From: Siphonodentalium dalli | Taxonomy: Eukaryota > Mollusca > Scaphopoda > Gadilida > Siphonodentaliidae | Assembly: GCA_032622095.1 (NCBI GenBank) | Contig: CP136063.1 | Coordinates: 183,995,956-184,059,955 of the forward strand | Reading direction: 5' to 3' | Length of the DNA stretch: 64,000 bases | Shown here: one piece after another, positions 11,621 through 23,576 of the stretch | How the letters are laid out: each line of letters opens with the position of its first letter | Position numbering within the stretch: position 1 is the stretch's first letter | Position numbers and translations under genes: made by a program | The notes under the pieces: model-generated | What the model was told of the DNA's origin: nothing | The model's input: only the letters and a program-made list of their open reading frames with translations | Databases searched by the model: none

Positions 11621-13083
11621 ATTGACCCTACCGCAATTAGCTGTGTGAGCCAATGATATAATTGCATTATACAGCCTGGAACAATGGTCGCTTCTGCGAA
11701 CAGGCGGTTAGACAAAAAGACTCATTTTACCGGCTTACTCTATGTCGCTTTGATTTTGTTTTGTATAAAAGAGTATTGGTTTCATGTAAGTTGACACAAT
11801 GTAATAATATAACAGTAACAGAATGCGAAAGCTTCGCCCTATGGGCTTTTTGGATTAGTAAATTATGAAGGTTGGACATGTCACGCTGAGCTAGAGAAGT
11901 GACAACTGGAAATATGATGAGGGGATTAGGAAGTGCTAGATAAGCTTATTAGTTAAAACTATCAAATCAAACTATATACACATTTGAGATAATGGACCAC
12001 ATAGTGTTGTAATATCCAAGGGATGATTTGTTGGGGAAAGAGGGACACTAAAATGGCCAAAGTATATGACAGCACCTGTTAAATTCACCTGTTGTCGATT
12101 AATACAGGCTGATTAGGGCGCCCCTTCCTGATAGCTTTCGGATTTGTGAAAGTAATGAAAAATAATTTCTCAATATACTGAAACATGTTTGTTCTATACG
12201 CGTAATGTGCGAATTATGAAGATTATTAATTATTATTATAACATTTTTTTTTAATTTAAATGTCTTTATTAATTCCTTAGATATATAAGTCACGTTTTTA
12301 CATAGCCCATACACACCCACGTGGCAGGGACAAGGGCGTTATTTTTGTCTGAAATAAAAGGATTATTATATATTGTACATATGTTGTTCATAACGCCCTT
12401 CTTGGTAATAGGGTGGTCTGCTCTACGTCATTTGAAAATTGAAAATTATTACAAGTTACAACACACAGAGGCTCCACTCACACGGCAAACAGTCCCTACA
12501 TTATTCTAGGACATATATAAACACTATATTGCAATATATGCCGTATGTATTGGAACCTATGTCTATGGAATTGCATACAAGTCCTCTAATTTTTATCGAA
12601 ATAGGGAAATTGTATGGAACACCATCGATAAATTGATAGATCGTGTGTCTATTGTGAAGAGATATATTATAATAACATTAAATATTTATTATGTGTTGCA
12701 TATCCAGCTTGACAAGAACAGTGAATATCCGAAATTATCGAACAATTTATCTCAAAATCGACGCCATGTGCAGGTTCATTTTTCATCATGCTTCGGTGGT
12801 AATTTGCCCCAATAAAGAGCTTGTCGTCGCAAATAAACATTGAAACTGAATGTATGTAGCCTTCACTAAAGTACTTGTATTCTTGTTGTCGCGATTTCAA
12901 TGAAGTACAAGTCGAATTGAAGAAAAATCCACCTGCGAATTCATTCTGGTGGTAAGTCCACCAAATTTGAAACACGTCGTTCCTTGTTGTCAGACATATC
13001 GGCGTGTGATGTCTAACCTGCTATAATTCAGTCTGGCAATTTATGGCAGGCGTGGTTATCGCCGCTGGGCAGTAGCGTGAATT
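11621..13083. repeat. 1461-bp tandem unit, copy 3
   Basis: Near-identical third copy. It shares several variants with copy 1 against copy 2 and has a private GTTATTTTTG (GTTCTTTTTG in the others). It ends where the sequence turns to ATTGGGTGGG instead of ATTGACCC. Confidence 0.93.
12667..12975 (-). pseudogene. SWIM-zinc-finger-like fragment in tandem copy 3
   Basis: Same frame as copy 1, CSCQAG intact. All three copies keep the 102-codon frame, but divergence is too low to infer selection. Confidence 0.33.
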
Positions 13084-14623
13084 GGGTGGGCGCTGTTGTC
13101 TCATGGGCTATATATAGGAGGAATCGCCGTGAGATTTTCGTGTGCATTTATAGTGGTAAATGTTTTTGTCAATACCGTGGGGCAGGTTTTTGGGTGCGTC
13201 TAAAATTCACCGAGTACGATATCATATCGGAGAAATGATCACCTCTGAAAAACAAACACCGAGTTGTCATCGCGGGATGATTTCAGATTTTCTGACATTT
13301 AAATCTAAGATTCTGCTTCTAAATGCAGAAATTAGTCAATAAATCTGATAAAATGTATTAAAACTTAGAAATAATTAGTATTTATTCAGTTTATTATGAA
13401 ATAATAGCACAAATTTGAGCGGGTTTTGCAACTTCCGTTTAAACTGTAATGCATATCTCAGAAATGGTTGACGTTAGAATGCCATTAGTGAAAGGGCCGA
13501 CACTTTGTACCTACTTCGTACCCAACCTGCCCCACGGTATTGACAAAAAATGCCAACCATTTATAGTGGTCCAATTGTATTTATATCTGACTCAGGCTCC
13601 GCTCAATTATCTATTTCAGAAAGAAGCTAAAACAATGTCGGAACCAGAAGAAATAGAGCCCGATCTAGATGAATCTTTGTGTTAATTTTCTTATATTGAG
13701 CAGTGTGTAGCCCATACAACATCTTTACCAACGTATTCAACACGTATACAATACGGAAAACGTCGACGTCACGAGTCACAAATTACGTCAACTTTATCTT
13801 TTGAACAAGAACTACACACTTTATTAATAAAGTCGCCTATCAGTTTGATAAAAATGGCTATAAATTACGGCAGAAACGAATCAATAAACGCTAAATCTCG
13901 ATGTTGAATAGTTCTAGTGGGTGTGTAATAAAACACAACCACACATTATGTGTGCGTGGTGAGAAAATTAAATTATGCTGCAAGTTACAACTCGCGCCCC
14001 ATCGTTGTAACGTTGTAACATTCCGCGTAACAAACTAATGCGTTAATTTTCACGTCATGCACACATATGTGTGGTTCTGTCTATTTTATATGAATGAATA
14101 ATCATTCCAGAGTGTATTTATCAGAGAATATATGCCAGAAGTTGCATATTGTTGGCTTTAAAGTGCTAAATTGGAGCTTGGTCAATATTTACCACGTGCC
14201 TATCAACAATACCACTTGCCTATCATAACAAGTTTGTGCTTTGCCATGAGCCTATCTGCGGAGGCAATATGCCTGTCATAAATTTGTGATATGACACTCA
14301 GGAAAATCGATATTTTCCCACGAAAAATATGTCTTTCATTGTGGATTTTGGTTTCATTGTATCAATGTAATGTGCATCTAGTGACATGTGTACATGAAGC
14401 CTACATATCGAGATTTCTACCATTTATATTAGGTATTTTCTTTGATAAACGACAAAAACCGGTTGTAAAATTCGACAAATTAAGTAATAAAAAATATATC
14501 TAAAGGCACACGACTATCACAAATGGTGTATGAATACACCATTCATGGTCCTATCTAATGCCATAAGCGTTCTCGCCCGGTGGATTCCAGAATTTATGAT
14601 TTTCCTCAATTTCTGAGCACACG
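13084..14623. other. Right interior of the 7.2-kb element
   Basis: Contains a short inverted repeat: TGTCAATACCGTGGGGCAGG near 13169 is mirrored by CCTGCCCCACGGTATTGACA near 13527, each flanked by a CATTTATAGTGG-type block. No gene is recognised. Confidence 0.45.
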
Positions 14624-14699
14624 TGTGAAAACCGCCACACAATATCACTACAGCAATATGCCTACCCACAGCCACCAGCCTATAGGGTTATCGGGCGTG
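14624..14699 (-). repeat. Right terminal inverted repeat of the 7.2-kb element
   Basis: Inverse complement of the left repeat, with about four mismatches. Similarity stops beyond this point on both sides. Confidence 0.7.
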
Positions 14700-14998
14700 T
14701 ATATGTATGTGGGTACGTCATGGAATCGAAAACGCCTGGACGCGCGTGACAATTTTCTATAACGATCCTTATTTGGCACGTGACGTAATATCCACAGGTT
14801 AGGAGAAAATACTAACTAGATTTAACCAATTTTGAATAGCTTTGCAAATACAAATCTATTATGTGTATGAATAAACGTAAGTTAGTTTTGATTTTTGACC
14901 ATACGACGTCTGGTCAGTTAATATACGCGACGCTAAAGTGTTGTTTATTCGATACCTCCTCGAGATTGCAGTCAAATACCACAAGTAATGAGTAATGA

Positions 14999-15624
14999 GA
15001 TACCAAAGGTAGGGACGTGGCTATATGGTCTCCGTTGTGGGGTATACACACCTTGGAATCTCCAACTGCACCCCGTCCTTGAAGCAGACCGAAATTTTCA
15101 AATCAAGAATTCCATGTGCACCGTTGGAATTTTTCAAATTAACATTTCCAACTGCATGGTAGCCATTTAAGGCCAAGTATTTGGTAGCCATTTCAGCTCA
15201 AACATTTGACGGAACGTAGGAAAATACTCGACTGTTTGTATAAAGCCACAAATTTCACACTAAATACAGATGTGAATATCAAATTATCATAACAACAAAC
15301 AATTTCAGCCTACCTTTGGTTTGACATTTTCAACTATAATATTGTGTCTGACATGAAATTTCCAACATTTATACATTTTTTGGCCAAAGTCTATCGACCG
15401 AAGCACCTGTCGCTACATCCCTGACCATAATATATTCAACTCCAACTGTTGGTACTTGAATATTCTGCAAAATGGTGAAACTTTTTGCTATTTTCCATTT
15501 CAAACAAAAGCAGACTTAACTCTGACAAAAATACATGGACGAAATCCACTACACGACAGCATTCTAAGTACCGTACTGGAGTTACAATGTATCTCTGTTG
15601 CAATATAAATTTCGAAGTCAAAAT
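14999..15624 (+). repeat. Dispersed repeat R1, uninterrupted copy
   Basis: Begins ACCAAAGGTAGGGACGTGGC, includes CTCCAACTGCACCCCGTCC, AAGCACCTGTCGCTACATCC and AAAGCAGACTTAACTCTGAC, and ends near AATATAAATTTCGAAGTC. A second copy is split into three pieces at 19787-20139, 24927-25082 and 35851-35936. This copy therefore shows the unoccupied sequence at both insertion sites. It has no coding capacity. The outer boundaries are approximate. Confidence 0.85.
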
Positions 15625-15639
15625 GGAGACAATTCTATT

Positions 15640-16978
15640 GGTGTAAACAATATTTATTTAAAAAAAATCAAACATATAACACAGACACAATATACATGTA
15701 TAGAAATATAGAGATTTATGAAGAGGATTGGACAACAAGCAAAATGCTTTTTAAAGTCCTCTCCTCAATAATTCTATTGAAATAAGTCCGACTTCATAAT
15801 AATGTGCACATGATAACGTGGTGGTAAATACTAATTTTCCAGACGATTTACCACGATAAGTTCGGACAAAACCAGGTATGTTGCCAACAAATTATAAGGT
15901 GGAAAGAAAGGCGGAAAACCACTAAATAATTAAGTCCGACCGAGCTCGTTATCGCATGCGCACAGGTTCCAAAACAATTGACCAGGAATTTTGAAGAATA
16001 CATAATCCGATTTAATTTTAATGTCCCTATATTACTATTTATTCGGCTTCGGGGGGAGGGGTAAACAAATATTAGATTTGAGTCGATAAATCCACACATC
16101 AAAGCCCAGAGTTATCAGATTTCGAGTCTCGAATATTTGGTGGCCTGGGAAATATTAGATGATGCCCACCGACATACTCTCGATACCAAATCGCGTTGGA
16201 CAAAATGTTGACATATAACACTTTTGGGGCAACTTTATACTATAATTGACAGTTGTTAATATTGTGTTTTGGCAATTAATCGATTCCGATAACAGAAGCG
16301 GCATCATAATCAAAACACAATACTGTTGTTGTTGTTGTTTTTGATGTTGTTGTTGTTGTAATATGATGGCATGGGGACAACCGAGTTTGATTGTGTACCT
16401 TTAACATGAGATTATGATAACCATATATCGACTTTCAAAACACGATTTGAATTTCAATGGTCACCTCTTATAAAGAGCATTCATGCCCAAAGGTAGACAG
16501 ATAATAAAGGTAGATAATAAAGGTAGATTATAAAGAGAGTTCTCAAATATCAGTTTTTAGTATTCGACATATTACTAACGGATTATTTTGTGTATTTTCG
16601 CGATGACTATGAGATATAAATGATGGTGATTGCAAGCATTTTTCATTTTCTTCTGCCTGGTATGCAAAAATGGGCTTAAGAAATTCTGAATTATTTGGCA
16701 CTAAATCCGAAAGGGTATCTTTAAATATTATTATATGTACCACAGGACAGGCATATATAGTATTTAGCGCATTCAGTGTGGAACAACATAGTCTTCGTTG
16801 TTATTTTTTCTTGACGTTATGGAAAAAAGAGCGTCTATCTCAATTATTTGAAAAAAAGCAACTAATTGGAACACTAAAGATCTACTCAATTCGATCAGAC
16901 GGTTCCCATACCATCAAGATACAACAACAACAACAACAACAACATTTTGTTCAACAAAATATGGCCGTATATATATAA
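15640..16978. other. Gene-free stretch
   Basis: Contains a GTT run (about 16323-16360) and an AAC run (about 16921-16942) in inverse orientation. It also holds a block around 16430-16550 (CTCTTATAAAGAG...) related to 18515-18660. No gene is recognised. Confidence 0.45.
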
Positions 16979-17333
16979 CTAGCTGGTGTCCGGGCTGTTT
17001 CCCATCTGCTTTCATCCGTTGAAAGGCGCGATTTGACATTGAATTGACCATTTTGAACGTCAAGGTCAGGTCGCGGTCACGATTTGACCCGTCCAAAACA
17101 CTCCCCGGACAAAAGCACTCCTAGGTATAAAATTTCGTCGAAATCCGTCCGTTTTACCCGATTTGACCTTCAATTGACCATTTTGAAGGTCGATGTCAGG
17201 TCGGGGTCACGATTTGACCCGTCCAAAACACTCCCCGGACAAAAGTAACCATAGCTATCAAATTTCAAGTTTTCCCGGCCATAGCTAACAGACAAACAAA
17301 CAGACAAACAGAAGTTCCAAAAATTATATTAGA
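16979..17333 (-). mobile_element. Non-autonomous Helitron-like element
   Basis: The minus strand begins TCTAATATAATTTTTGGAAC at 17333 (followed by T on the plus strand) and has a CTGT/TTGT microsatellite. It ends at CTAG (16982-16979) preceded by A. The terminal hairpin has lost part of its GACTTCG loop. It lies about 430 bp beyond the arrestin stop codon. Confidence 0.7.
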
Positions 17334-17737
17334 TCACTAAAGTATCACGAAATGTTACCGTATTACCACTTGATTTTAGAGTTATCCATCTTCATCCGCA
17401 ATTTTGTCGGAGACCCTGCGTTTGACCACGTGTTTCTGGGCCACATATTATTACACATCTCGAGAAATAACAAACTTAAAAAATCGATATCTGATCACTC
17501 TGAGCTTTGATGGGTTGTTTCCTCGACTCAAATCAAATGTTTTTACCCCCGAAGCCAATGAAATGATAATTTAGGAGCGACTGATCGGATTGAGTACCTT
17601 TAACAATAGTTATGACTCATAATGGCCATTCGTATTCTGTTGATCGATATGCCGTGTATTATCGACATATCTGACCCAATCCTTCCTAATTACAGGTAGA
17701 CATAATGTTGAAGTTTAAATGAGCACTGCATGTCCGT
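17334..17737. other. 3' flank of the ARRDC-like gene
   Basis: No gene or repeat recognised. Confidence 0.4.
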
Positions 17738-17743
17738 TTTATT
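17738..17743 (-). promoter_or_regulatory. Candidate poly(A) signal of the ARRDC-like gene
   Basis: An AATAAA hexamer on the minus strand lies about 20 bases after the TGA stop. It is the first such hexamer downstream of the terminal exon. If used, the 3' UTR would be very short. AATAAA is common in AT-rich DNA, so this is only a candidate. Confidence 0.35.
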
Positions 17744-17763
17744 TACAACCACTCTTCTGTCGC

Positions 17764-17940
17764 TCACGAATACAGTTGTTGGCCACTTGGCACATTGGAG
17801 GTCTGTGCATATGAAGGCGGGGGAGGGAGTCCTGCTGGTGGGAAGTTCTGTTGGTAAGTGTTTGCTATAGGGACGGAGCCGATAACGACCGGGACATCAA
17901 CCGGTTGCCTCATGTAACAGCCAGATGGATTCATGTCAAG
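17764..17940 (-). CDS. ARRDC-like terminal exon with PPSY motif
   Basis: This last exon has 58 codons plus a TGA stop (17766-17764). The acceptor is ATATCTTGCAG. It completes the arrestin C domain with VDVPVVIGSVPI, where alpha-arrestins typically have PVVIGT(I/V)PL. A proline-rich tail follows: NTYQQNFPPAGLPPPPSYAQ. PPSY fits the PPxY class that binds WW domains of NEDD4-type E3 ligases (family knowledge). Only one PPxY is present, whereas vertebrate ARRDC1-4 usually carry two. The tail is short and ends QQLYS. The open frame upstream of 17940 is intronic. Confidence 0.88.
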   Translation of the reverse strand, partial: LDMNPSGCYMRQPVDVPVVIGSVPIANTYQQNFPPAGLPPPPSYAQTSNVPSGQQLYS

Positions 17941-18021
17941 CTGCAAGATATAGAGTCATAGTTATATTTAGTTGAATACCAATTGTTACCACTTAAAAAC
18001 GCCATGTGCGATTTGACACCA

Positions 18022-18188
18022 TAAATACACAAAACGACACGATGTGTAAATGAGTGTGTCGATACGGCACTCGTGCTGTCGCGGAAGAATAGAACGAGAG
18101 GCGCTTGCGGCTCGATTTCTATCCTTCCGCGACAGCACGAGTGCCGTATCGACAACCCATTTACACATCGTGTCGTTCTGTGTTTATT
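18022..18188. repeat. Long near-perfect hairpin (foldback element) in the last intron
   Basis: The left arm (CGACACGATGTGTAAATG, then GTCGATACGGCACTCGTGCT, then GTCGCGGAAG) is mirrored by the right arm (CTTCCGCGACAGCACGAGTG, then CCGTATCGAC, then CATTTACACATCGTGTCG). Arms are about 65 bp with a loop of about 30 bp. It lies 82 bp upstream of the terminal arrestin exon. A foldback MITE is the simplest reading. Confidence 0.8.
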
Positions 18189-19063
18189 ACTTCGCGTCCT
18201 AGAATCCGTGCTTTAAAAATACAGGATTAAAGGTTTGTTTATGCTCATACAGGGCGTGTTTGTTGTGTGTGATGATTCTTTTATTTAAATAGTTCCGGTT
18301 TCATGGTAGAGGCGAACGTCATGTACGTCATTTTACGCCTACGAGATAAGTATGGAACGTACGTTCCATACGGATTTGTAAATATGGAACAGCAATAACA
18401 CTGTATTTCTAGGAACAAGCGTGTAATAAAACTACCATGTGTACGTGTTTTATACCAGCAACAAATTATGTCGGACCGGGACCATGAACACATTTAAAGG
18501 AGGTTTTGACGGGAAGATCTCGACTTTCAAAAGAGAAAGTTTTAACAGGTTTTGAATTGTTATCAGCCAAGCTAGAATTCCATTGATCGGCTCTTATAAA
18601 GAGCGTCCTTGCTTCCGTCGCTCAAAAGTGGTAGACAATAAAGAGCGTTCTCGAGCATTATGATTATCATGATCTTTTGTCATATACATGTAGATGATTG
18701 TGCGTATTTGCCTGTACCTGTGTCACGCGAATGTTTGTATCTAATGTCAAGTAATACATTGAAAACCACTAAAATCTATCATAATTGAGAAAACATTTTA
18801 TTATCTATGCCTTTGAGACACGGAAACATGTACGGTCTTTATCAGATACGATCTTAGGAAATTTTGCCCCCCCCCCTCACAATTTCTAAACGTGTTAGAA
18901 TTTATCTTTTGAACGTAAGTATATGTACATCTGATAACTGTAATCAAAACACTAGTACTACCATGTGAACGATCTAGTTATTGTACACGCTTTGCAATAA
19001 TCGTAACCAATTGGTGTTTCATTGGTTTTTCAGCTTGTCTCGTATTAAATAAAATGTACTCAC
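18189..19063. other. Intronic sequence
   Basis: Contains a block (about 18515-18660) related to 16430-16550, with two ATAAAGAGCG motifs, and a run of ten C at about 18868. No other feature. Confidence 0.4.
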
Positions 19064-19249
19064 CCGAACAACGTATCTTATATTAATGTAATTGCAATGA
19101 AGAAGGTCGGAAGGTGTCGTGTTGGGAATCTGTATTAGCTCTCGATAAAAATTCGCTTCTTTGCCAGAAGCGAGATCCCCTTTGCTTATAACCAGAAGCT
19201 CTTCTGTTCTCGTAGTGGAATGGCCGCCGTTTGAGAGGAATTTTTTAAT
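19064..19249 (-). CDS. ARRDC-like exon: arrestin C-terminal domain, central part
   Basis: This 186-nt, 62-codon, phase 0-0 exon has the acceptor ACTCATTCCAG and the donor CGG before GTGAGT. The peptide begins IKKFLSNGGHSTTRTEELLV, continues with a GDLASGKEANFYRELIQIP segment, then PSDLLHCNYINIRYVVR. This matches the C-domain pattern of a threonine/arginine-rich strand, a polar loop, an aliphatic strand ending IP, then a cysteine-containing turn before the I-x-V-x-Y-x-(L/V) strand. The intron before it spans 19250-36159 and holds both TTAA-type transposons. Confidence 0.9.
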
Positions 19250-19786
19250 CTGGAATGAGTATACTAATCCACTAATCTGAATGGAAATCAGAGTTGATGC
19301 GTGGTTGTAACAATGGATTCGCATATCGATGCTAAAATTAACTATAAGGAAATAATACCAAGTAATTATATTTAAAATTAAATGGCGACAAAAGAGCTGG
19401 CATAAATTAAAAACAGCAGCGTCGTATTAGATAATAATTGGTGACGTCACAAAATCAGATATAGTCTATACACGAATATTAACACTCACACGTTCATTCG
19501 CGTTGTGGAACATGAATGCAGGGCATTGGTTGGTCGAAATTTGGTCACATGACGTCGTGCGCGCAGACACCCAACTTGCATCCATTTTTGTGTCGATGAA
19601 ACTTGCATCGAGCCACAAGAATAACGTTGGCAATGGGCGCTTAATGCTCTGTTAATCTGTTAGTTGACTCCGTTGAGTGTAAATATAAGTAATATGTGGA
19701 ACCAATGTCAGACCAACTTACATCCACACTCTATGGAACGCAAGCAATTCAACATCCAGTTCTTAACCCAAAGCGTCCGGCTTCGT

Positions 19787-20139
19787 TACCAAAGGTAGGT
19801 ACGTGGCTAGATGGTCTCCGCTGTGGGATATCCAACTTGGAATCTCCAACAGCACCCCGTCCGTGAAGCAGACCGAAATTTCCAAGTCAAGAATTCCATG
19901 TACACCGTTGGAATTATTCTACTGATACCCCAAACTTTCAAGCTAACAATTACAACTGGTAGCCATTTCAGCCCAAACATTTAACGGAACGTAGGAACAT
20001 ACTCGACTGTTGGTGTAAAGCCACACATTTCACGCTAAAAACAGGTGTGATTATCAAATTATCACACCAATTTCAGCCTACTTTTGGTCTGACATTTTCA
20101 ACAATAATGTTGTGTCGGACATGACATTTCCAACTTTAA
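19787..20139 (+). repeat. Dispersed repeat R1, split copy, first piece
   Basis: Matches 14999-15345 and stops at TTAA (20136-20139), where the 4.8-kb element begins. Confidence 0.85.
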
Positions 20140-20540
20140 CCTTTTGGCTGCTAAATGACGTTATAGTCTAGTCGTAATTCTCAGAAAAGACATTTCTAGA
20201 AGCATTTCCGCGGAAAAGTGTCAAACCAACTTTTTTACCATAATTTGAAGGTGCCGAACACGATTAGACTGCCTGTCGCCCGATTGGATGAACATAGGGT
20301 TCAATAAATAGGCTTTTAAAATCTTCGTGTTCTTCTTCGCTGGAGGGTTGTTGATACGGCACCGTACAACGTCATATGCAATCACGTAACTGGCCTTGAC
20401 CATACTCAAACTTATATACTCCTCGTGGAATGTTCAAAGCCGCGTTGTATCATGATACTATCATCACAGTAATAATTCTGAAACATTAACATCATATTAA
20501 TCAGGTACCTACGGTAAGACATTGCCTGTTTCGTATATTT

Positions 20541-20995
20541 ATCGAGAATTAGTCCGGGAGCCAATAGGGGTACCCTTGCACCCACCCCATGGGAATTAAC
20601 TTCACACCACTCATTTTGTTCCTTATTATGTCCTTCAACTTTTAAGCAATGTTAATAAGAAAAAAAAGTGGCCGTGTAGACTTCAGACAGATGGCGTCCA
20701 TCCTGGCCGCCATTTTTCAGATCAGACCCTAAGTCAGTTTTATGCAAATTATAGCGGGAAAATCTAGTAAAATGTATACAAATGTATATATTTTCGTGAA
20801 GCTAAGACATACTGACACCTTTTTGGCGCAAAACTGAAACTCACCCTCCAAGATGACCGCCAAAATGGCCGCCGGAAGTTGAAAATATGACGTTTGTTCA
20901 CAAATATCTTCTAGATCAGTTCATATTGTTTGGAACTGGTTGAGTAATATGACTTTATTTTCTGTTTTGTATATTAACTGATCATTGGAGCGGCG
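20541..20995 (-). repeat. Internal inverted arm of the 4.8-kb element
   Basis: Read on the minus strand it matches 61110-61545: CCAATGATCAGTTAATATAC, then GGCGGCCATTTTGG, then GTTGAAGGACATAATAAGGA, then GGGTGCAAGGGTACC. Confidence 0.8.
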
Positions 20996-20999
20996 TGTA

Positions 21000-23215
21000 T
21001 GAATACAGTATACAGTGAGTTGCTGAATTGTCATGTGTGAGGTGTATAATCATACAAGTACGGAAGGTATAAGTGGTCGTGTGTGTGGGTATTCGTATAT
21101 CTGGAAGGGCTCACCATTGGTGAGGTGTAGATGTATACCTGGATTGACCCTATGGTCATGGGTATGGCGAATAGGCATACATGTAGTGGCTGTATGGTAT
21201 ATTGTGAGATGAATATGTATGCACTGAGTGAATGTATTATCGTGAATGTGGTGCATATGTATACATATAGTGACTATATGATCATGTGCCAGGTGTAGGA
21301 GTACACATGGTGTTCATCCATGGTGACTCGTGGCTGTATTGTCATTTGTGGTATGTACGGGTATAACCAAGTATGGCTGTATGGTCAGGTGTACGTGTAT
21401 AAAATGGGTGACTATATTGTCATCTGTGTGGTGTTTATGTACATATGGAGTGACTGAGGTAATGGGTGGGTTGTACATGTGTACCTTGGGTGGCTATCGC
21501 TTTCCACAATAACTCAAGGATATGTTAATCAATAGAGAGGTCATGTCAGAGAGTTCTCCATCTTGATGGTGTTTATGTACATGGGGGAAACGTCAAACGT
21601 GGAAAGCGTTAGCCACCCATTATCACACAGTCATTCCATAAATACATACATAAACACCACAGACACAACAATATAGTGACCCAATGCTTATACGTACACC
21701 TGACCCATTACCACGGATGACAATACATCAATGAGTCACAATGGAGGCCCACCGGGTATACTCCTAAACATGACCCTTAACCATATAGTCACTCCGTGTA
21801 TACCCATTCATTCACCTCACGATTGGCCATACGGTAATCCCCTGTATACCTATTCTCCACACAGATGGTCAAATATACATTCAATATATACATCAACACC
21901 ACAACAATGACCATAGAGTCACTCCAGGTATACATATGCACCTCACCAATGGCCATATAGCCACTCGTGTCATACACATACCCTCACCCATGCCACCTGG
22001 TATACTCCTTCGCCTGACATATGTCCATAAAGTCACCCCGTGTGTACCCATTCAAAACATTCATACATGATCATGGTCAATCATTGTATACATATTCACC
22101 TCACCATTGGCCATGTCACTCCATGTATCCATATATGTCGCAACCATAGCCGAATAGCGACACAAGATATACTAATACACCCCAGCTATGTCAGAAAAGT
22201 CACTCCATGTATCCATATGCACCTCACCCATGCCCATATAGCCACTCGCTATATACACATACCCCTCGCCCATGACCATATAGCAACACGTGTGTATACC
22301 CGTATAACCTACACATGACCATACCGCCACGATTCACCAAGCAGGAACACCAGGTATACTCATACACCTGACACATGACCATTTAGTCACTCCCTGTCCA
22401 CTCATTACATTTATAATCATACAGTCACTCCTTGTATACGTACATGTACTCATATCACCAGTTGACCATATAGTCACTACATGTATACCTATCGACACAC
22501 GTAGTCATATAACCATTTGATATACATATGCAGCCCACCCTAGACCATAGAGTCACTCCAGGTATACATATACACCTCACCAACGGCCATTCAGCCCTTC
22601 CAGATATACAAAAAACCTGCACACACGACCACTCATACCCACCAATGATAATACATCCACGAGATATATAAATATATACCACAAGGACACTCCATATATA
22701 CCCACACGCTCGATAATGTCCACCCAGCTTACTCCAGGTATGCATATACACTTCAATCATGACCGTACAGTCATTCCATGTATACATATACACATTACCC
22801 GTAACCATAAAATAACTCCCTATTTATCCACACACCCCATCCATGATCATACAGACAACACATGTACATCCCACCCATGACCTTACAGTCACTCCATATA
22901 TACATAATCAACACATAGATGACCATGTAACTATATTCATACACCACATCAATGTCCATACAGGCACATCGGGTGCACCCGTACTGGATATACACAACCA
23001 TACAACATACAGTCACTCCATTCATACCGATTCACCTCACACATGACCATGACCTCTCCCTGTATACCTATACATCTTACAATGGACAACCCACACATAA
23101 CCCACATAGTCACTCCTTGTATACATATTCACATCATGCATGACATACAATAACTCCCTGTATACCTATTCACCTCAACTATGATCATAGAGTAACTCCC
23201 TGACTACCATCTTGG
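21000..23215. repeat. 42-bp degenerate minisatellite with an orientation switch
   Basis: About 50 degenerate copies of a unit near GTCACTCCATGTATACATAT then ACACCTCACCCATGACCATATA (about 42 bp, 14 codons). From 21000 to about 21510 the units lie in inverse orientation (TATGGTCATG, GGTGTA, GGAGTGAC). From about 21600 to 23215 they run in forward orientation. Non-unit sequence sits at the switch. The many small frames in it are by-products. Confidence 0.85.
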
Positions 23216-23576
23216 CATCCACCCTGCATCCAGTTGATATTTTGTGTTACCATAATGGACCAGAATAGCCACAGATTATGGTTCATCTCGGTTCCGTCTC
23301 AACGTTCTTGCCCATTTCCATTCAATAATATGGCCAGAATCACAAAAGAGGTTCTCGGCAAAATTATATACTTTAAAATGAATTTGTCATGCCCCATACG
23401 GAACTGGGACAACCAGAATATAACATATAGTTGTCAGTTAATTAACTAACACGTATAATAACCAAGTGAGTCATAATTTACTACCTTTCGGATAACACAG
23501 AGAATAATGTTCAGGATATATGTAAAAAAAAAAACTTTTTACAAATTTGGTTGCCATTTTGGAAGCCATCTTGAGC

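Larger units (their letters stand above)
7499..14699. mobile_element. Candidate MULE-like TIR element, 7.2 kb
   Basis: The plus strand from 7499 begins CACGCCCGATAACCC and continues CTATAGGCTGGTGGCTGTGG. The inverse complement of the end at 14699 begins the same way, and the match runs about 76 bases with about four differences. The flanking nonamers are TATATATAT (7490-7498) and TATATGTAT (14700-14708), 8 of 9 identical, consistent with the 9-bp duplication typical of Mutator-like elements. The left flank is AT microsatellite, so that evidence is modest. The interior holds a three-fold 1461-bp tandem repeat with a SWIM-like fragment. No intact transposase is visible. Confidence 0.55.

Noticed and set aside
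8740-12636. Other repeated small frames (62-73 codons) in the 1461-bp units
   Set aside because: They recur only because the unit is triplicated and have random composition. Only the minus-strand 102-codon frame looks protein-like.
22040-23143. Histidine/isoleucine-rich frames (THDH, CIHIHL repeats)
   Set aside because: They are the translation of the 42-bp minisatellite. Opposite-strand frames are equally open.
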